DNA from: Gallionellaceae bacterium
GTDB lineage: Bacteria; Pseudomonadota; Gammaproteobacteria; Burkholderiales; Gallionellaceae
Direction of reading: 5' to 3'
NCBI GenBank assembly: GCA_009773615.1
Contig: WSYA01000004.1
Location: 1 to 64,000, forward strand
DNA length: 64,000 nucleotides
Below the pieces are notes generated by a model. That model made no database searches. It was not told where the DNA came from and saw only the letters and a list, made by a program, of their open reading frames with translations. Position numbers and translations under genes: made by a program. Shown one piece after another: positions 46,715-56,288 of the stretch; position 1 is the first letter of the stretch; every line of letters starts with the position of its first letter.

Positions 46715-47878
46715 CTAAATATCATCATGCTTATGGGCGTAACCGCTCATTCCGGCAAGAAACCGCACCAAGGCGTAACTCCCCCGCAACAATAGGCGCA
46801 CCCACAAGCTTCGTTTATGCCAATCCGATCTGGCCACTATGCGAGCGCCATACTGCATTTCATCCATCAGGCTCTGGCGCAACGCCCCGGCGAATGCGCT
46901 GTCCTGCACGACCAGATTCGCCTCGCGCGCCAACCACAAACTGAACGGGTCAATATTGGAAGATCCGACCGTCGCCCACTTGCCGTCGATCACGGCCACC
47001 TTGGCATGCAGGAAGCTTTGCGTATACGCATGAATCTCTATTCCTGCCTGCAACAGCTCTTCGTAGAGCGCCTGCGTGGCATAGTGCAACAAAAGATTAT
47101 CGACTCTACCCTGTAACAGCAGCACCACTTTCACACCTCTGCGCGCCGCGTTCAGCAGCGCACGACGGAAGCGGCGACCGGGAAGAAAATACGCGTTGGC
47201 GATGATGATCTCGTGTTGCGCATGGCTGATCGCACGCAAATAGGCATGTTCGATGTCGCGGCGATGGCGCAGATTGTTTCGAACTACAAACGAGACTTCT
47301 TTTGACGCACTTTGTTGGCGCACAAACTTACCCACTCGGCTGCCGCTCCTGCGCAAACTCGTCCATGATACGATCTGCCATAACCTGCGCATGTTGTAAG
47401 AAATCTGCTCCACGACAGCCCCCTGCACCTCGACCGCATAGTCCAGACGCGGTGCCTGCAAGTGGTCCGACATGTCGTCAATGATGTTGATGCCGCCGAC
47501 AAAGGCGACACGTTCATCCACCATCACCAGCTTGCGATGCAGGCGCCGCAAGCGTTGGCGAGACATGCGAAAACGCGTCAGTTCGGGGCGAAACCACAGC
47601 ACTTTCACGCCCAGCATGCGCATCTCTTCCAGCCATGCGGCGGGTAAATCCGCCGAACCGAAGCCGTCCAGCAATACATGCACGCTCACCTCGCGAACAG
47701 CGGCGCTTTTCAATGCCTCTTTCAGCGCTTCGCCGACTTCATCGCTGGCAAAAATGTAAGTCTCAAGATAGATGGTGTGCTGCGCCGCATGAATCGCGGC
47801 CAGCAAGCGCGGAAAATACTCGGCACCGTTGCGCAACAGCGTGAGTTGATGACCGGCGACATCGTGAGTGCTGCTCAT
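46715..47878 (-). CDS. clsB: cardiolipin synthase B (phospholipase D family)
   Basis: Membrane-associated enzyme of 387 residues that makes cardiolipin or related phospholipids from phosphatidylglycerol. Both HKD motifs are intact: LHRKLVMVDERVAFVGGINI in the first half and LHAKVAVIDGKWATVGSSNID in the second. No N-terminal membrane helices are present, as expected for ClsB; a C-terminal hydrophobic stretch (LWVRLLLRGSYALVRFLAG) may bind the membrane. It overlaps the upstream phosphatase gene by four bases, the same pairing as ybhO-ybhP in E. coli. Confidence 0.94.
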   Translation of the reverse strand: MSSTHDVAGHQLTLLRNGAEYFPRLLAAIHAAQHTIYLETYIFASDEVGEALKEALKSAAVREVSVHVLLDGFGSADLPAAWLEEMRMLGVKVLWFRPELTRFRMSRQRLRRLHRKLVMVDERVAFVGGINIIDDMSDHLQAPRLDYAVEVQGAVVEQISYNMRRLWQIVSWTSLRRSGSRVGKFVRQQSASKEVSFVVRNNLRHRRDIEHAYLRAISHAQHEIIIANAYFLPGRRFRRALLNAARRGVKVVLLLQGRVDNLLLHYATQALYEELLQAGIEIHAYTQSFLHAKVAVIDGKWATVGSSNIDPFSLWLAREANLVVQDSAFAGALRQSLMDEMQYGARIVARSDWHKRSLWVRLLLRGSYALVRFLAGMSGYAHKHDDI

Positions 47879-48624
47879 GGCAAACTTAAATTCGCCGTGA
47901 GTGCCGCATGATCCGAAATCCTGTTCCAGGGAGATTTTGCATGTACGGCGGCGCTTTTCACGCTCAGTCCGCGCACATAGATTCGATCCAAGCGCAGCAT
48001 GGGAAAACTCACCGGATAGCTGCGCGCGAGCTTGCCGCCATAAGCTTCGAACACTTCATGCAAGCCCAGCTCGCGAGCCAGTAAATTGCGGGCATGGTTA
48101 TTCCAATCATTGAAATCGCCCGCAATGATGAGCGGAGCATCATTGGGAACCACACGCCGGATACGCTCGACCAATGCGCCGAATTGAAAGTTGCGCCCGC
48201 GATTGGACAACCCCAGATGCACACAAAGGCAATGCAATCCGGCGCCTCCCTGCGGCAACGCCAACTCGCAATGCAGCACGCCGCGACTTTCGAAGCGATG
48301 AGCGGATATATCCTGATTGTCCCAATTCAATATCGGATAACGGCTGAGAATGGCATTGCCGTGATGGCCTGCGTCATACGCAGCGTTTTTACCGTAAGCA
48401 TGATGCGGCCAAATCTCGTGCGCCAAAAATTCATGCTGCGGATGCACCGAGCGCCCGTTCCCCTGATGAGCGTCGCGGGAATGCGCGCCCTGCACCTCTT
48501 GCAGGAACACGATGTCGGCATCCAGTTCGCGCAGACGCTCGCGCAACTCATGCAACACGAAGCGGCGATTGAACTGCGAGAAACCTTTGTGGATGTTGTA
48601 GGTGGCGATGGATATTTCAAACAT
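47875..48624 (-). CDS. ybhP: endonuclease/exonuclease/phosphatase family protein (YbhP-like)
   Basis: Cytosolic 249-residue member of the EEP fold. Motifs seen are ATYNIHKG, IVFLQEVQG (metal Glu), LCVHLGLSNRGR, IIAGDFNDWNN (Asp-Asn pair) and the terminal SDHAALTANLSL (Asp-His). The E. coli homologue is uncharacterised; pairing with clsB suggests a lipid headgroup or nucleotide phosphodiester substrate. The ATG at 48624 is preferred to a TTG at 48633. It is the first gene of the operon. Confidence 0.9.
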   Translation of the reverse strand: MFEISIATYNIHKGFSQFNRRFVLHELRERLRELDADIVFLQEVQGAHSRDAHQGNGRSVHPQHEFLAHEIWPHHAYGKNAAYDAGHHGNAILSRYPILNWDNQDISAHRFESRGVLHCELALPQGGAGLHCLCVHLGLSNRGRNFQFGALVERIRRVVPNDAPLIIAGDFNDWNNHARNLLARELGLHEVFEAYGGKLARSYPVSFPMLRLDRIYVRGLSVKSAAVHAKSPWNRISDHAALTANLSLP

Positions 48625-48709
48625 ATAGGGCAATAGTCAGCACACTCTGTCGAAACTCCATCCGCCCCCAAGAATCAATCCGGATTGTTCGTTAGCCATC
48701 TTTTTATTG

Positions 48710-48759
48710 TAGGAGCCGGCAAGCTGGTGAAAAGGCTTCGCCAGCAAACCGGCTCCTAC
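48710..48759. repeat. GTAGGAGCCGG intergenic hairpin repeat
   Basis: Outer arms GTAGGAGCCGG (48710-48720) and CCGGCTCCTAC (48749-48759) are fully complementary, with a second inner pair GCTGG / CCAGC. The pattern is that of the GTAGGAGC-type dispersed repeats common in beta- and gammaproteobacteria. It lies between the ybhP and LPP20 genes and may also end transcription. Confidence 0.8.
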
Positions 48760-48790
48760 ACGGAAGTCTTTGCTTAATGAATTTCAGGGA

Positions 48791-49798
48791 TCAATTCGCC
48801 GCGAAGCCGATGATCGTCGAGCGCAACTCCTGCTTGAACAATTTCTCGACTTCAATCAGCGCGCGGGAACGGGCCGTCTTGGGATCATGCGCCGAGGCTT
48901 TGACGGGCCAGGTTTGACTGCCGCGCACACGCCGCGACTCCTTCTCCACCAAAGACACTTCTACGGTGGCACGCACCCAATTCCAGCCGTCACGCACTCC
49001 CAAATCCGTTAGTGTCAGCTTACCCTCCAGCACCAGATCAGCTGCTGCCGAATTGCTGGCCAGGAAGCCAGCGGAAGCCAATCCTCCCTTGAGGATGGAT
49101 GCAAACTCTTTCGTGTCGGCATCCTCAACGACTTCAGGCGCTATCCTGATACCCTTCAGCGTATCGTTTATTTGCTTCTGCACCGATGCTTGAGAAATCG
49201 GTGCTTGTACACCCTGCCCGGAGGGGTCGACTACCTTGAGCGAGGCTTGAAAGCCATCCCGCTTGACCGAAGCTTGCAACGCCTGCGTCAGCGCAGCGAC
49301 TTTAAGCAGCGGGTCACCGGCAGCTTTGGTCGCCTTCATTTGCTGCTGCAACTCATCGTCGATTTTGGCCAACTCTTCACGCAAGCTGGCGCTAGCCTGT
49401 GCTCGCGGAAGCACGGCGAGCGCATGAAAATCCTGACTTACCGGATCTCGCCAGGTTTTTGCGATACTGATACCGCTGACCACTTTATCGGTCTTCGCCG
49501 AAACTTGCTGAGTAGAGAGTTTATCGACTTGCTCTTTTTTGCCCGATTTAGCGACCGTGGTAATGTCCTGATTCACCACCTCAATACGCACTTCAAAAAT
49601 TTGTGCCAGATCGCCGCGAGCACGATTTTTTGCCTCCTCCTCCGTCGAGCCCACGCCGCGCCCGATTAGATACTGATCGTTGGAGTATTCTGCCGACTCC
49701 CCTGTGATCCAACTCGGCTGTGCGCCCAACGCAAGCGGCGACAAGGCCAAGCTCAACGCGATAAAGAACCAGCTACAGTAATTGCGAACGAATTTCAT
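48791..49798 (-). CDS. LPP20-family periplasmic protein
   Basis: Exported protein of 335 residues with a Sec signal peptide (about 1-26, SPLALGA). The segment 30-135 (PSWITG...YLIGRGVGSTEEEAKNRARGDLAQIF) matches the LPP20 lipoprotein domain, though here the signal is not lipobox-type. The C-terminal half (about 200-330) has the pattern of a second assembly-type domain. TAGGAGG gives a strong ribosome site. It is third in a set with lpoB and a COG3014 lipoprotein, a trio seen in other proteobacteria and tied to envelope assembly by association. Confidence 0.82.
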   Translation of the reverse strand: MKFVRNYCSWFFIALSLALSPLALGAQPSWITGESAEYSNDQYLIGRGVGSTEEEAKNRARGDLAQIFEVRIEVVNQDITTVAKSGKKEQVDKLSTQQVSAKTDKVVSGISIAKTWRDPVSQDFHALAVLPRAQASASLREELAKIDDELQQQMKATKAAGDPLLKVAALTQALQASVKRDGFQASLKVVDPSGQGVQAPISQASVQKQINDTLKGIRIAPEVVEDADTKEFASILKGGLASAGFLASNSAAADLVLEGKLTLTDLGVRDGWNWVRATVEVSLVEKESRRVRGSQTWPVKASAHDPKTARSRALIEVEKLFKQELRSTIIGFAAN

Positions 49799-49854
49799 TT
49801 TGACCTCCTAAGTTAACTGCCCCCGGCAAAACCTGGGGGATTGCATCATCTAAA

Positions 49855-51174
49855 TCAATTCGCTGCTTTAGCGGCAGCGGGTGGGTTCAGAAAATAATCG
49901 GAAACAAACGCCTTGCGCCCCGCTTTAACTTCGACATCCTTGAATTCGCGAGTTGCCAGAATGTTGCCGTGCGCACTGTAATACGTGGCAGTCAGATCAT
50001 ATTTTCCTGCTGGCAAAGCCAATCGCGCCATTTGAATATTGCCCGGCAACAATGACCAAGAACGCGTGTCCGCTCTTTCGGAAGCGTTGGTTAAAATATC
50101 AGCGCCCAGGTTGAACAACGGATTGCCGCCAGCCTGCTCTTTGGCCTTTTGCGACGCCACATTTTTCACCACCATTCTGGCAACGCCCCGCGCAATGATG
50201 GTCGGCAGACGATCATTAAAGCTCTTCTCGGCGATGCCGTTGACATCCTCCACCACTTCCGAGGTGGCCGAGCTTGAACCCGCACTCAGCACCACGCGGG
50301 CAACAGGCAGTGAACGCTTGACGAATTTCGGCACTGCAAGGCTGAACATGACAGGGCCATTTGCCCCTGGCATCGGATTGGCCACCCGAATATTATTCTC
50401 ATCCACAGAAGCCCCTAGTCCGTTATGCAGAATGAAGACCACCTCGCTGGATGCGGTTTTTCCTGCCTCCAGCCTCCTCAAGTCATCTTTGAGCCCCTGC
50501 GGGATCGGGAATCCCGAGTTCTGCACCTTGTAACCATCCAGCGCTTTTTTCATCTCAATGCGCGCGGAATCTCTCTCGCCGACCGCCTCGTATACCATAC
50601 CGTTCAGATAGCGCACAAAAGCGCCCGAGAGATACTTGGCGTTCTTGTTTTTCTCGACAATCAATCCCTGCTTCACATCGAACTGTCTGGCCTCCACCGC
50701 AGCATCATCGACATCGCCCATTTGCAGATAATTGAGCGCTTCAAACGAGTAAACCATCAATTGCTCGCTGGGCAACCCTTCATACGCCTTCATCGTGTCG
50801 TTCACCGTCACCGATGCGGCCTGCTCTGTGATGCTGATCGCGCTCAGTTTTTCCATCAGGCTTTTGGCAGCGTCAAAATGCTTATTGGAGTCTGCATACT
50901 TGCCCTGCAAGCGCAGTAAAACCCCCTTGTTGAGATGATGCAATGTTTCATCGGGCCCGGTCAGCTTGAGATCATCCAGCGACTTGACGGCGCCATCCAA
51001 ATCACGATTTGCAGTTGCGTTTTCTACGTTGACGAAGCCGGCGCTATAAGTAGCGCAGCCCGGTAGCACCAATACTGCCGCCAATGCAGCCAAACCGAAG
51101 ATCGCTCGCGGCAGGCTGCGCCCTTGTTTACCCCCGGCTGAAATCTCTGATATGCCGCTGACGACATTTTCCAT
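49855..51174 (-). CDS. COG3014-family lipoprotein
   Basis: Lipoprotein of 439 residues. A long N-region precedes the hydrophobic core and lipobox VLPGC. Residues 45-230 form TPR-like helices (LHHLNKGVLLRLQGKYADSNKHFDAAKSL, MVYSFEALNYLQMGDVDDAAVEAR). The C-terminal part is beta-rich (EVVFILHNGLGA, PVARVVLSAG, MARLALPAGKYDLTATYYSAHG). The family is found with LPP20 and LpoB-type genes and has no defined activity. I prefer the ATG at 51174 with AGGGA eight bases upstream over 51183. A perfect hairpin precedes it. Confidence 0.83.
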   Translation of the reverse strand: MENVVSGISEISAGGKQGRSLPRAIFGLAALAAVLVLPGCATYSAGFVNVENATANRDLDGAVKSLDDLKLTGPDETLHHLNKGVLLRLQGKYADSNKHFDAAKSLMEKLSAISITEQAASVTVNDTMKAYEGLPSEQLMVYSFEALNYLQMGDVDDAAVEARQFDVKQGLIVEKNKNAKYLSGAFVRYLNGMVYEAVGERDSARIEMKKALDGYKVQNSGFPIPQGLKDDLRRLEAGKTASSEVVFILHNGLGASVDENNIRVANPMPGANGPVMFSLAVPKFVKRSLPVARVVLSAGSSSATSEVVEDVNGIAEKSFNDRLPTIIARGVARMVVKNVASQKAKEQAGGNPLFNLGADILTNASERADTRSWSLLPGNIQMARLALPAGKYDLTATYYSAHGNILATREFKDVEVKAGRKAFVSDYFLNPPAAAKAAN

Positions 51175-51254
51175 TTTTCGCATCCCTATTTAATTTTTTG
51201 GATTTTACATACCGCCCGGTTATCGGCAACAACTCAAGGTTATGCTGCCCAACG

Positions 51255-51282
51255 AAATTCCCCGGCAAAAGCCGGGGAATTT
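51255..51282 (-). terminator. 12-base perfect hairpin after lpoB
   Basis: AAATTCCCCGGC and GCCGGGGAATTT pair perfectly around AAAA, 17 bases past the lpoB stop on the minus strand, with a short T run on either side. It is a good intrinsic terminator, though it may be leaky or an mRNA-processing signal, as the next gene is the COG3014 partner. Confidence 0.82.
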
Positions 51283-51298
51283 TCAGGCAGCTATACCG

Positions 51299-51901
51299 TT
51301 AGCGGAATTTTGCGTCTTTCACATCTTTCTTGAGTTTCTTCTGCCCGGTCCAAACCTTGCGGTTGTCAACGGTGCTGACCAAAGTAAGGTCTATCTGATA
51401 AAAACGAATCTGCTCGCCGCCCGACGCATCGATGATGGTATTGATCGTTCCCATCAACATGTAATCGGCACCCGCCTCATTGCCCGCCGCTTTACGGCTG
51501 GTTTCGCTGGCATGCAGATCCATATCGGCACGCTCTTCGCGCAGACCTTCACGCTCGGTCTTTGAAGCAACCACATCGACGCGACCGGAATTGACATATG
51601 CCCGCTCAAGATCGGCGATAAAAGTACGGGTATTGATATGCTCATGCGAGAGATTGCGCACATTGCCTACGATGACCGTAGGTGCTTTTTTGGATTTCTG
51701 CTCATGGCGGGTAAGCCAACCTGTAGACAGGGAATCGCGAATCATCTCTTCCGATACTAAGCGCGAATCGGTGTCGTTCCAATTGCCCGAAAGATCCTTA
51801 ACCTCTTCAACCCCTATTCGTTTAACCTCAGTAGCACAACCGCTCAACATCAGCACAGCCACGCCAGCCAACATCACAGCCCAAGTTCTTTTGCTCAACA
51901 T
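51299..51901 (-). CDS. lpoB: LpoB-family penicillin-binding protein activator
   Basis: Outer-membrane lipoprotein of 200 residues with lipobox LSGC near residue 22. The mature domain matches LpoB: DLSGNWNDTDSRLVSEEMIRDSL, PTVIVGNVRNLSHEHINTRTFIADLERAYVNSGRVDVV, GADYMLMGTINTI and a final VWTGQKKLKKDV. In E. coli LpoB reaches through peptidoglycan to stimulate PBP1b. The linker between lipid anchor and domain is much shorter here. GAAGGGAG precedes the ATG. Confidence 0.9.
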   Translation of the reverse strand: MLSKRTWAVMLAGVAVLMLSGCATEVKRIGVEEVKDLSGNWNDTDSRLVSEEMIRDSLSTGWLTRHEQKSKKAPTVIVGNVRNLSHEHINTRTFIADLERAYVNSGRVDVVASKTEREGLREERADMDLHASETSRKAAGNEAGADYMLMGTINTIIDASGGEQIRFYQIDLTLVSTVDNRKVWTGQKKLKKDVKDAKFR

Positions 51902-52104
51902 TTCAGTCTCCCTTCAGTTAAAAAATCTTTAGGCTCGCCGCAAGTCACCCGATAACGAACCATCCGGTTTCGAAATTTACTCCATGCAAAGCCAGCCCAC
52001 AATACTTTTAAGCAACCTGAAGATACTTGACTAGAAAGTGGCACTTTCCAAAGCATCGCCACACAATATGCTATCTCCTGCATGAGTCGAATCGCTGTCG
52101 CTGG

Positions 52105-53202
52105 CTAGGCGTTACCCAGATTGCGGGCGGGAAAATTGATCTGCTTGGCGAATTCCAGCATGCGCCGGATCGGCAGCACAGCGCGCGGGATAATTAACGG
52201 ATCGACACGAATCTCGTTCTTGCCGGTTTCCAGCACCTCAGCCAGATTGATCAGACCGTTCATCGCCATCCACGGACAGTGGCTGCAACTGGTGCAGTTC
52301 GCGCCTGCTCCTGCGGTGGGAGCTTCAAGAAAGATTTTATCCGGGCACAACGTGCGCATCTTGTGCAAAATTCCGTTGTCTGTAGCCACGATAAACAGGT
52401 TCGCGGATGAGTTTTGCGCGGCCTTGATAAGCTGAGAGGTGGAGCCGACCACATCCGCCAGTTGCACCACGGCGCGCGGCGACTCTGGATGCACCAACAC
52501 CAACGCCCCCGGCTGTTGCGCCTTGAGTTCTTGCAACTCCTTGGCCTTGTATTCGTCATGGACGATGCACGAGCCCTGCCACAGCAGCATGTCCGCACCC
52601 GTCTGCTCCTGCACATAACTGCCGAGGTGGCGATCCGGTGCCCACAATATTTTTTTGCCCTGCTCCTTGAGATGTTTGACCACGGGCAATGCGATGGAGC
52701 TGGTCACCATCCAGTCGGCGCGCGCCTTCACCGCCGCGCTGGTGTTGGCATACACCACCACGGTGCGATCGGGGTGCGCATCGCAGAATGCGGCGAATTC
52801 ATCCGCCGGACAACCCAGATCGAGCGAGCATTCCGCTTCGAGGTCTGGCATCAAAACACGTTTTTCCGGATTCAAAATTTTCGCGGTCTCGCCCATAAAG
52901 CGCACACCCGCCACCACGATGGTCTTGGCCGGATGGAGGTGGCCGAAATTTGCCATGTCCAACGAATCGGATACGATGCCGCCGGTCGCCTCCGCCAAAT
53001 CTTGCAGATCGGGATGCACGTAGTAGTGCGATACCAAAACAGCATCCTGCTCTTTCAGCATGCGCTTGATGCGCGCAATCAGCTCGGCCTTTTCGCCTGC
53101 CTCCGGTTCGCGCGGCTTTTTCGCCCAAGCGTGTACCGTGCTGCAACTAGCCTGCGCGGCATCGGGATGCTCATAGGCGATGGAAATCTTCGGTTCAGAC
53201 AT
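52105..53202 (-). CDS. nadA: quinolinate synthase A
   Basis: Condenses iminoaspartate with dihydroxyacetone phosphate to quinolinate for NAD synthesis; needs a [4Fe-4S] cluster. The 365-residue product shows [53 protein letters not shown], and the cluster-region cysteines in [11 protein letters not shown] and [16 protein letters not shown] start at the ATG at 53202, which overlaps the nudB stop by eight bases and follows AGAG; the open frame to 53238 is within nudB. Confidence 0.96.
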   Translation of the reverse strand: MSEPKISIAYEHPDAAQASCSTVHAWAKKPREPEAGEKAELIARIKRMLKEQDAVLVSHYYVHPDLQDLAEATGGIVSDSLDMANFGHLHPAKTIVVAGVRFMGETAKILNPEKRVLMPDLEAECSLDLGCPADEFAAFCDAHPDRTVVVYANTSAAVKARADWMVTSSIALPVVKHLKEQGKKILWAPDRHLGSYVQEQTGADMLLWQGSCIVHDEYKAKELQELKAQQPGALVLVHPESPRAVVQLADVVGSTSQLIKAAQNSSANLFIVATDNGILHKMRTLCPDKIFLEAPTAGAGANCTSCSHCPWMAMNGLINLAEVLETGKNEIRVDPLIIPRAVLPIRRMLEFAKQINFPARNLGNA

Positions 53203-53665
53203 GACGTACTCTTTCGGGTAGTTCGAGAATGGCCGCACGGTTGCTCGGTGAAAAGACTTTTTCCGCCGCCAGATTCCATGGCAACCACTGGTAGTTCAGG
53301 TGTTCGCGCGGCGCTAGTTGCACGGCGACTTGCTGCGCGAGATGCAAGCCGAACACGTGCTCGGTGTTATGCATAATGCCGGGAGCATAGCGGTGGCGCC
53401 ACTTGGGGTATATCTCGTAGACGTTCTGCTCTTGCCAATCGGTCAACGCAAACACATTGGCATCCAGTCCGGTCTCCTCAAACACTTCGCGGATCGCGGT
53501 CTCCCGCAACGATTCTTCATCGTCGCGGCTACCCGTCACCGATTGCCAGTAGCCGGGATGATCCGCGCGTTCCAGCAACAACACATCGGGGCCTGCCCTG
53601 AGCCCAGTCGAAGGGGCTGCGGTATAGATCACCACCAAGACTGAAACCGGCTGCTTATACGCCAT
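53195..53665 (-). CDS. nudB: dihydroneopterin triphosphate diphosphatase NudB
   Basis: Nudix hydrolase of the folate pathway that removes diphosphate from dihydroneopterin triphosphate. The Nudix box is clear: [25 protein letters not shown]. Other NudB segments are [22 protein letters not shown] and [18 protein letters not shown]. Compared with E. coli NudB, about eight residues (PSTGLRAGP) are inserted after VVIYTA, encoded by a dispersed-repeat sequence. The ATG at 53665 overlaps the barstar gene end, so translation is coupled. nadA overlaps its 3' end. Confidence 0.92.
   Translation of the reverse strand: MAYKQPVSVLVVIYTAAPSTGLRAGPDVLLLERADHPGYWQSVTGSRDDEESLRETAIREVFEETGLDANVFALTDWQEQNVYEIYPKWRHRYAPGIMHNTEHVFGLHLAQQVAVQLAPREHLNYQWLPWNLAAEKVFSPSNRAAILELPERVRHV
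53592..53614. repeat. dispersed repeat fragment inside nudB
   Basis: On the minus strand the sequence CCTTCGACTGGGCTCAGGGC closely resembles the CCTTCGACAGGCTCAGGACGAA repeat found scattered in many bacterial genomes. It is normally intergenic; here it is translated in frame within nudB. Confidence 0.65.
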
Positions 53666-54062
53666 CGGCAAAGAACACCCAGAACGGCTTACCTTGTGAC
53701 TTCCAATAGCTCACGGTGTCGGCAAAGATGTTCGTCACGATTTCATAATCAGCGGCGCTCAGCCCCAGCTTCGCATCACCGCCGCATAGCAACAGCACAT
53801 ACCCGGCAGAGGGATGCCACGAAAGATCGCCCAGCACATCGGCCAAGGCATCCCAGTTGTGGCCGAACCAAACGGGAGCGACTAGCACTTGAGCCATAGT
53901 CGCGAGAAATTCGCCTTTACTATGCACCGCCGCAATATCCACCTCGAACAAAGTCAAACCGGATAACGCCACATTTGCCTCCAATATGGCTAGTGGGCAA
54001 CTCAAGCGGTAGACACCCGCTTCCTTCACATCCTGCAAGCGTGCGCATAAATCTTCACTCAT
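53655..54062 (-). CDS. barstar-family RNase inhibitor
   Basis: A 135-residue cytosolic protein of the barstar fold: LTLFEVDIAAVHSKGEFLATMAQVLVAPVWFGHNWDALADVLGDLSW is the inhibitor signature, with the helix and acidic residues that plug the RNase active site. C-terminal [28 protein letters not shown] completes the fold. It is encoded three bases after an exported guanyl-specific RNase and should protect the cell from that enzyme before export. Its end overlaps the nudB start. Confidence 0.93.
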   Translation of the reverse strand: MSEDLCARLQDVKEAGVYRLSCPLAILEANVALSGLTLFEVDIAAVHSKGEFLATMAQVLVAPVWFGHNWDALADVLGDLSWHPSAGYVLLLCGGDAKLGLSAADYEIVTNIFADTVSYWKSQGKPFWVFFADGV

Positions 54063-54065
54063 GGC

Positions 54066-54443
54066 TTACTCCTTGATGCGTTTAAACGTTTGATAATGGT
54101 CGCCAGTGTAATAGCACTCGGGCACGATACCGCACACGATACGCCGTGCCCCGCGATTTCGTGCACCCGGCGTTTTTACCGTGTATTCGCGATAGTAGCC
54201 GCGCGACTGCGCTGGCAAACGGTGTTCGCGGTTGCCGAACACGACGCCATCGCGCGGATAAGGGAACGGGCCGCCTTGTTGGATGAGATAAAAAGTGTCG
54301 CGGGCTTCTCCGGATAATTCGGTAACAGCGATACTTGAAATGGCCGCATCAGCGTGCGGGTGATGGCTGCGTGCCTGCGCAAACGGCAAGCACAGCAGCC
54401 AGCCAACCAGCAGCCACCACCGCGCTTGTGTCATGCGCCGCAT
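54066..54443 (-). CDS. exported guanyl-specific ribonuclease (barnase / RNase Sa family)
   Basis: Secreted RNase of 125 residues with a Sec signal peptide (about 1-25, ending FAQA). The catalytic domain matches RNase Sa: PYPRDGVVFGNRE, YYREYTVKTPGARNRGARRIV and YYTGDHYQTF, giving the catalytic set Glu86, Arg101 and His116. All three residues are present, so the enzyme should be active. It starts one base after the aspS stop, with AAGGAA across the aspS end, and is followed by its barstar inhibitor. The enzyme may scavenge extracellular RNA or act against neighbours; the role is inferred. Confidence 0.92.
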   Translation of the reverse strand: MRRMTQARWWLLVGWLLCLPFAQARSHHPHADAAISSIAVTELSGEARDTFYLIQQGGPFPYPRDGVVFGNREHRLPAQSRGYYREYTVKTPGARNRGARRIVCGIVPECYYTGDHYQTFKRIKE

Positions 54444-54444
54444 G

Positions 54445-56247
54445 TTATTCCTTGGTCACTTCCACCGTGGTCTGCGTCTGTTGACGCAAACGGATGTGCA
54501 GTTCGCGCAGTTGCTTCTCATCCACCGCCGACGGCGCTTGCGTCAACAGGCATTGCGCGCGCTGGGTCTTGGGGAAGGCGATCACGTCGCGGATGGATTC
54601 GGCACCGGTCATCATGGTGACGATGCGGTCCAGACCGAAGGCCAAGCCGCCGTGCGGCGGTGCGCCGTACTGCAACGCGTCGAGCAGGAAGCCGAACTTG
54701 AGCTGCGCCTCTTCCGCACCGATGTTGAGCGCGCGAAACACCTTGCTCTGCACGTCTTCCTTGTGGATACGCACCGAGCCGCCGCCGATTTCCCAGCCGT
54801 TCAATGCGAGGTCATAGGCTTTGGCCAGACACTTGCCGGGGTCAGTTTCGAGGAATTGCAAATGCTCATCTTTGGGTGCGGTGAACGGATGGTGACATGC
54901 GTTCCAACGCTTGGCTTCGTCGTCGTATTCAAACATCGGGAAATCCACCACCCACAGCGGCTCCCATGCTTTGCCGTTGAGGTAGCCTTTTTCGTGACCG
55001 ATCTTGCTGCGCAATGCGCCAAGTGCATCGTTGACGATTTTTGTCTTATCCGCGCCGAAGAAAATAATGTCGCCGTTTTGCGCGCCGGTACGGGCGATGA
55101 TGATTTTCAACGCCGATTCATTCAGGTTCTTCACGATCGGCGATTGCAGGCCGGTCTCGTTCAACTGCGTGATGTCGTTGACCTTGATGTAAGCCAAGCC
55201 CTTCGCGCCGTAGATGGTGACGAACTTGGTGTAGTCGTCGATTTCGCCGCGCGAGAACGCGCCGCCGTTCGGCACGCGCAAGGCCGCAACGCGACCGTTT
55301 TCGGCATTGGCGACTCCGGCGAACACCTTGAACGCCACGTCTTTCACCGCATCAGTGACATCGGTAATTTTCAACGTCACGCGCATGTCCGGCTTGTCCG
55401 AGCCGTAACGGTTCATCGCCTCGGCGTAAGTCATGCGTGGGAACGGGTTAGGCAGCGCGACATCCAATACCTCCTTGAACACGGTGCGGATCATCTCTTC
55501 CATCAACACCATGATCTGCTCTTCCGACATGAAGGAAGTCTCGACGTCCACCTGGGTGAATTCGGGCTGACGGTCGGCGCGCAAGTCTTCGTCGCGGAAG
55601 CATTTGGTGAGCTGGTAATAACGGTCAAAGCCCGCCACCATGAGCAGCTGTTTGAACAACTGCGGCGACTGCGGCAGCGCGAAAAATTCGCCCGCATGGA
55701 CGCGCGAAGGCACGAGGTAATCGCGTGCTCCTTCCGGCGTGGACTTGGTGAGCATCGGTGTTTCGATGTCGATGAAGCCCTTGTCGTCGAGGAATCGGCG
55801 GAACGCGCGCGCAGTTTTGTAGCGCAGCTGCATATTCTTTTGCATTTGCGGGCGGCGCAGGTCGATCACGCGGTGGGTCAGGCGCACGTTTTCGGACAAA
55901 TTTTCGTCGTCCAGCTGGAACGGCGGCGTGACGGCGGCGTTCAGCACTTCGATCTCATGGCACAACAGCTCGATCTCGCCGCTGCCGATATTGCTATTGG
56001 CCGTACCTTCCGGGCGGCGGCGCACTTTTCCAGTGATGCGCAACACGAACTCGTTGCGTACCGATTCGGCGATCTTGAACATGTCGGCGCGATCCGGGTC
56101 GCACACCACCTGCGCCAGACCTTCGCGGTCGCGCAGGTCGATAAAGATCACCCCGCCGTGGTCGCGACGGCGGTGCGCCCAGCCGCACAGACTGACGGTT
56201 TGATCCAGATGGGAGGCGTTAAGTTGACCGCAATAATGAGTTCGCAT
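54445..56247 (-). CDS. aspS: aspartyl-tRNA synthetase
   Basis: Charges tRNA with aspartate. The 600-residue bacterial-type class II enzyme begins [43 protein letters not shown], the anticodon-binding OB domain. Class II motifs follow: motif 2 [18 protein letters not shown], the bacterial insertion (GAD) domain in the middle, and motif 3 [13 protein letters not shown]. It may be non-discriminating, as in many betaproteobacteria, but nothing here settles that. The RNase gene is one base downstream. Confidence 0.98.
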   Translation of the reverse strand: MRTHYCGQLNASHLDQTVSLCGWAHRRRDHGGVIFIDLRDREGLAQVVCDPDRADMFKIAESVRNEFVLRITGKVRRRPEGTANSNIGSGEIELLCHEIEVLNAAVTPPFQLDDENLSENVRLTHRVIDLRRPQMQKNMQLRYKTARAFRRFLDDKGFIDIETPMLTKSTPEGARDYLVPSRVHAGEFFALPQSPQLFKQLLMVAGFDRYYQLTKCFRDEDLRADRQPEFTQVDVETSFMSEEQIMVLMEEMIRTVFKEVLDVALPNPFPRMTYAEAMNRYGSDKPDMRVTLKITDVTDAVKDVAFKVFAGVANAENGRVAALRVPNGGAFSRGEIDDYTKFVTIYGAKGLAYIKVNDITQLNETGLQSPIVKNLNESALKIIIARTGAQNGDIIFFGADKTKIVNDALGALRSKIGHEKGYLNGKAWEPLWVVDFPMFEYDDEAKRWNACHHPFTAPKDEHLQFLETDPGKCLAKAYDLALNGWEIGGGSVRIHKEDVQSKVFRALNIGAEEAQLKFGFLLDALQYGAPPHGGLAFGLDRIVTMMTGAESIRDVIAFPKTQRAQCLLTQAPSAVDEKQLRELHIRLRQQTQTTVEVTKE

Positions 56248-56288
56248 AGTTAAATCTATTCAGTTGAAGGTAAATCGAAAGGGGGAAA

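Noticed and set aside
54433-56253. A 606-codon open frame on the plus strand antisense to aspS
   Set aside because: aspS is unmistakable on the other strand. The antisense frame is histidine, arginine and valine rich without any domain, as expected from the codon bias of a GC-rich gene read backwards.
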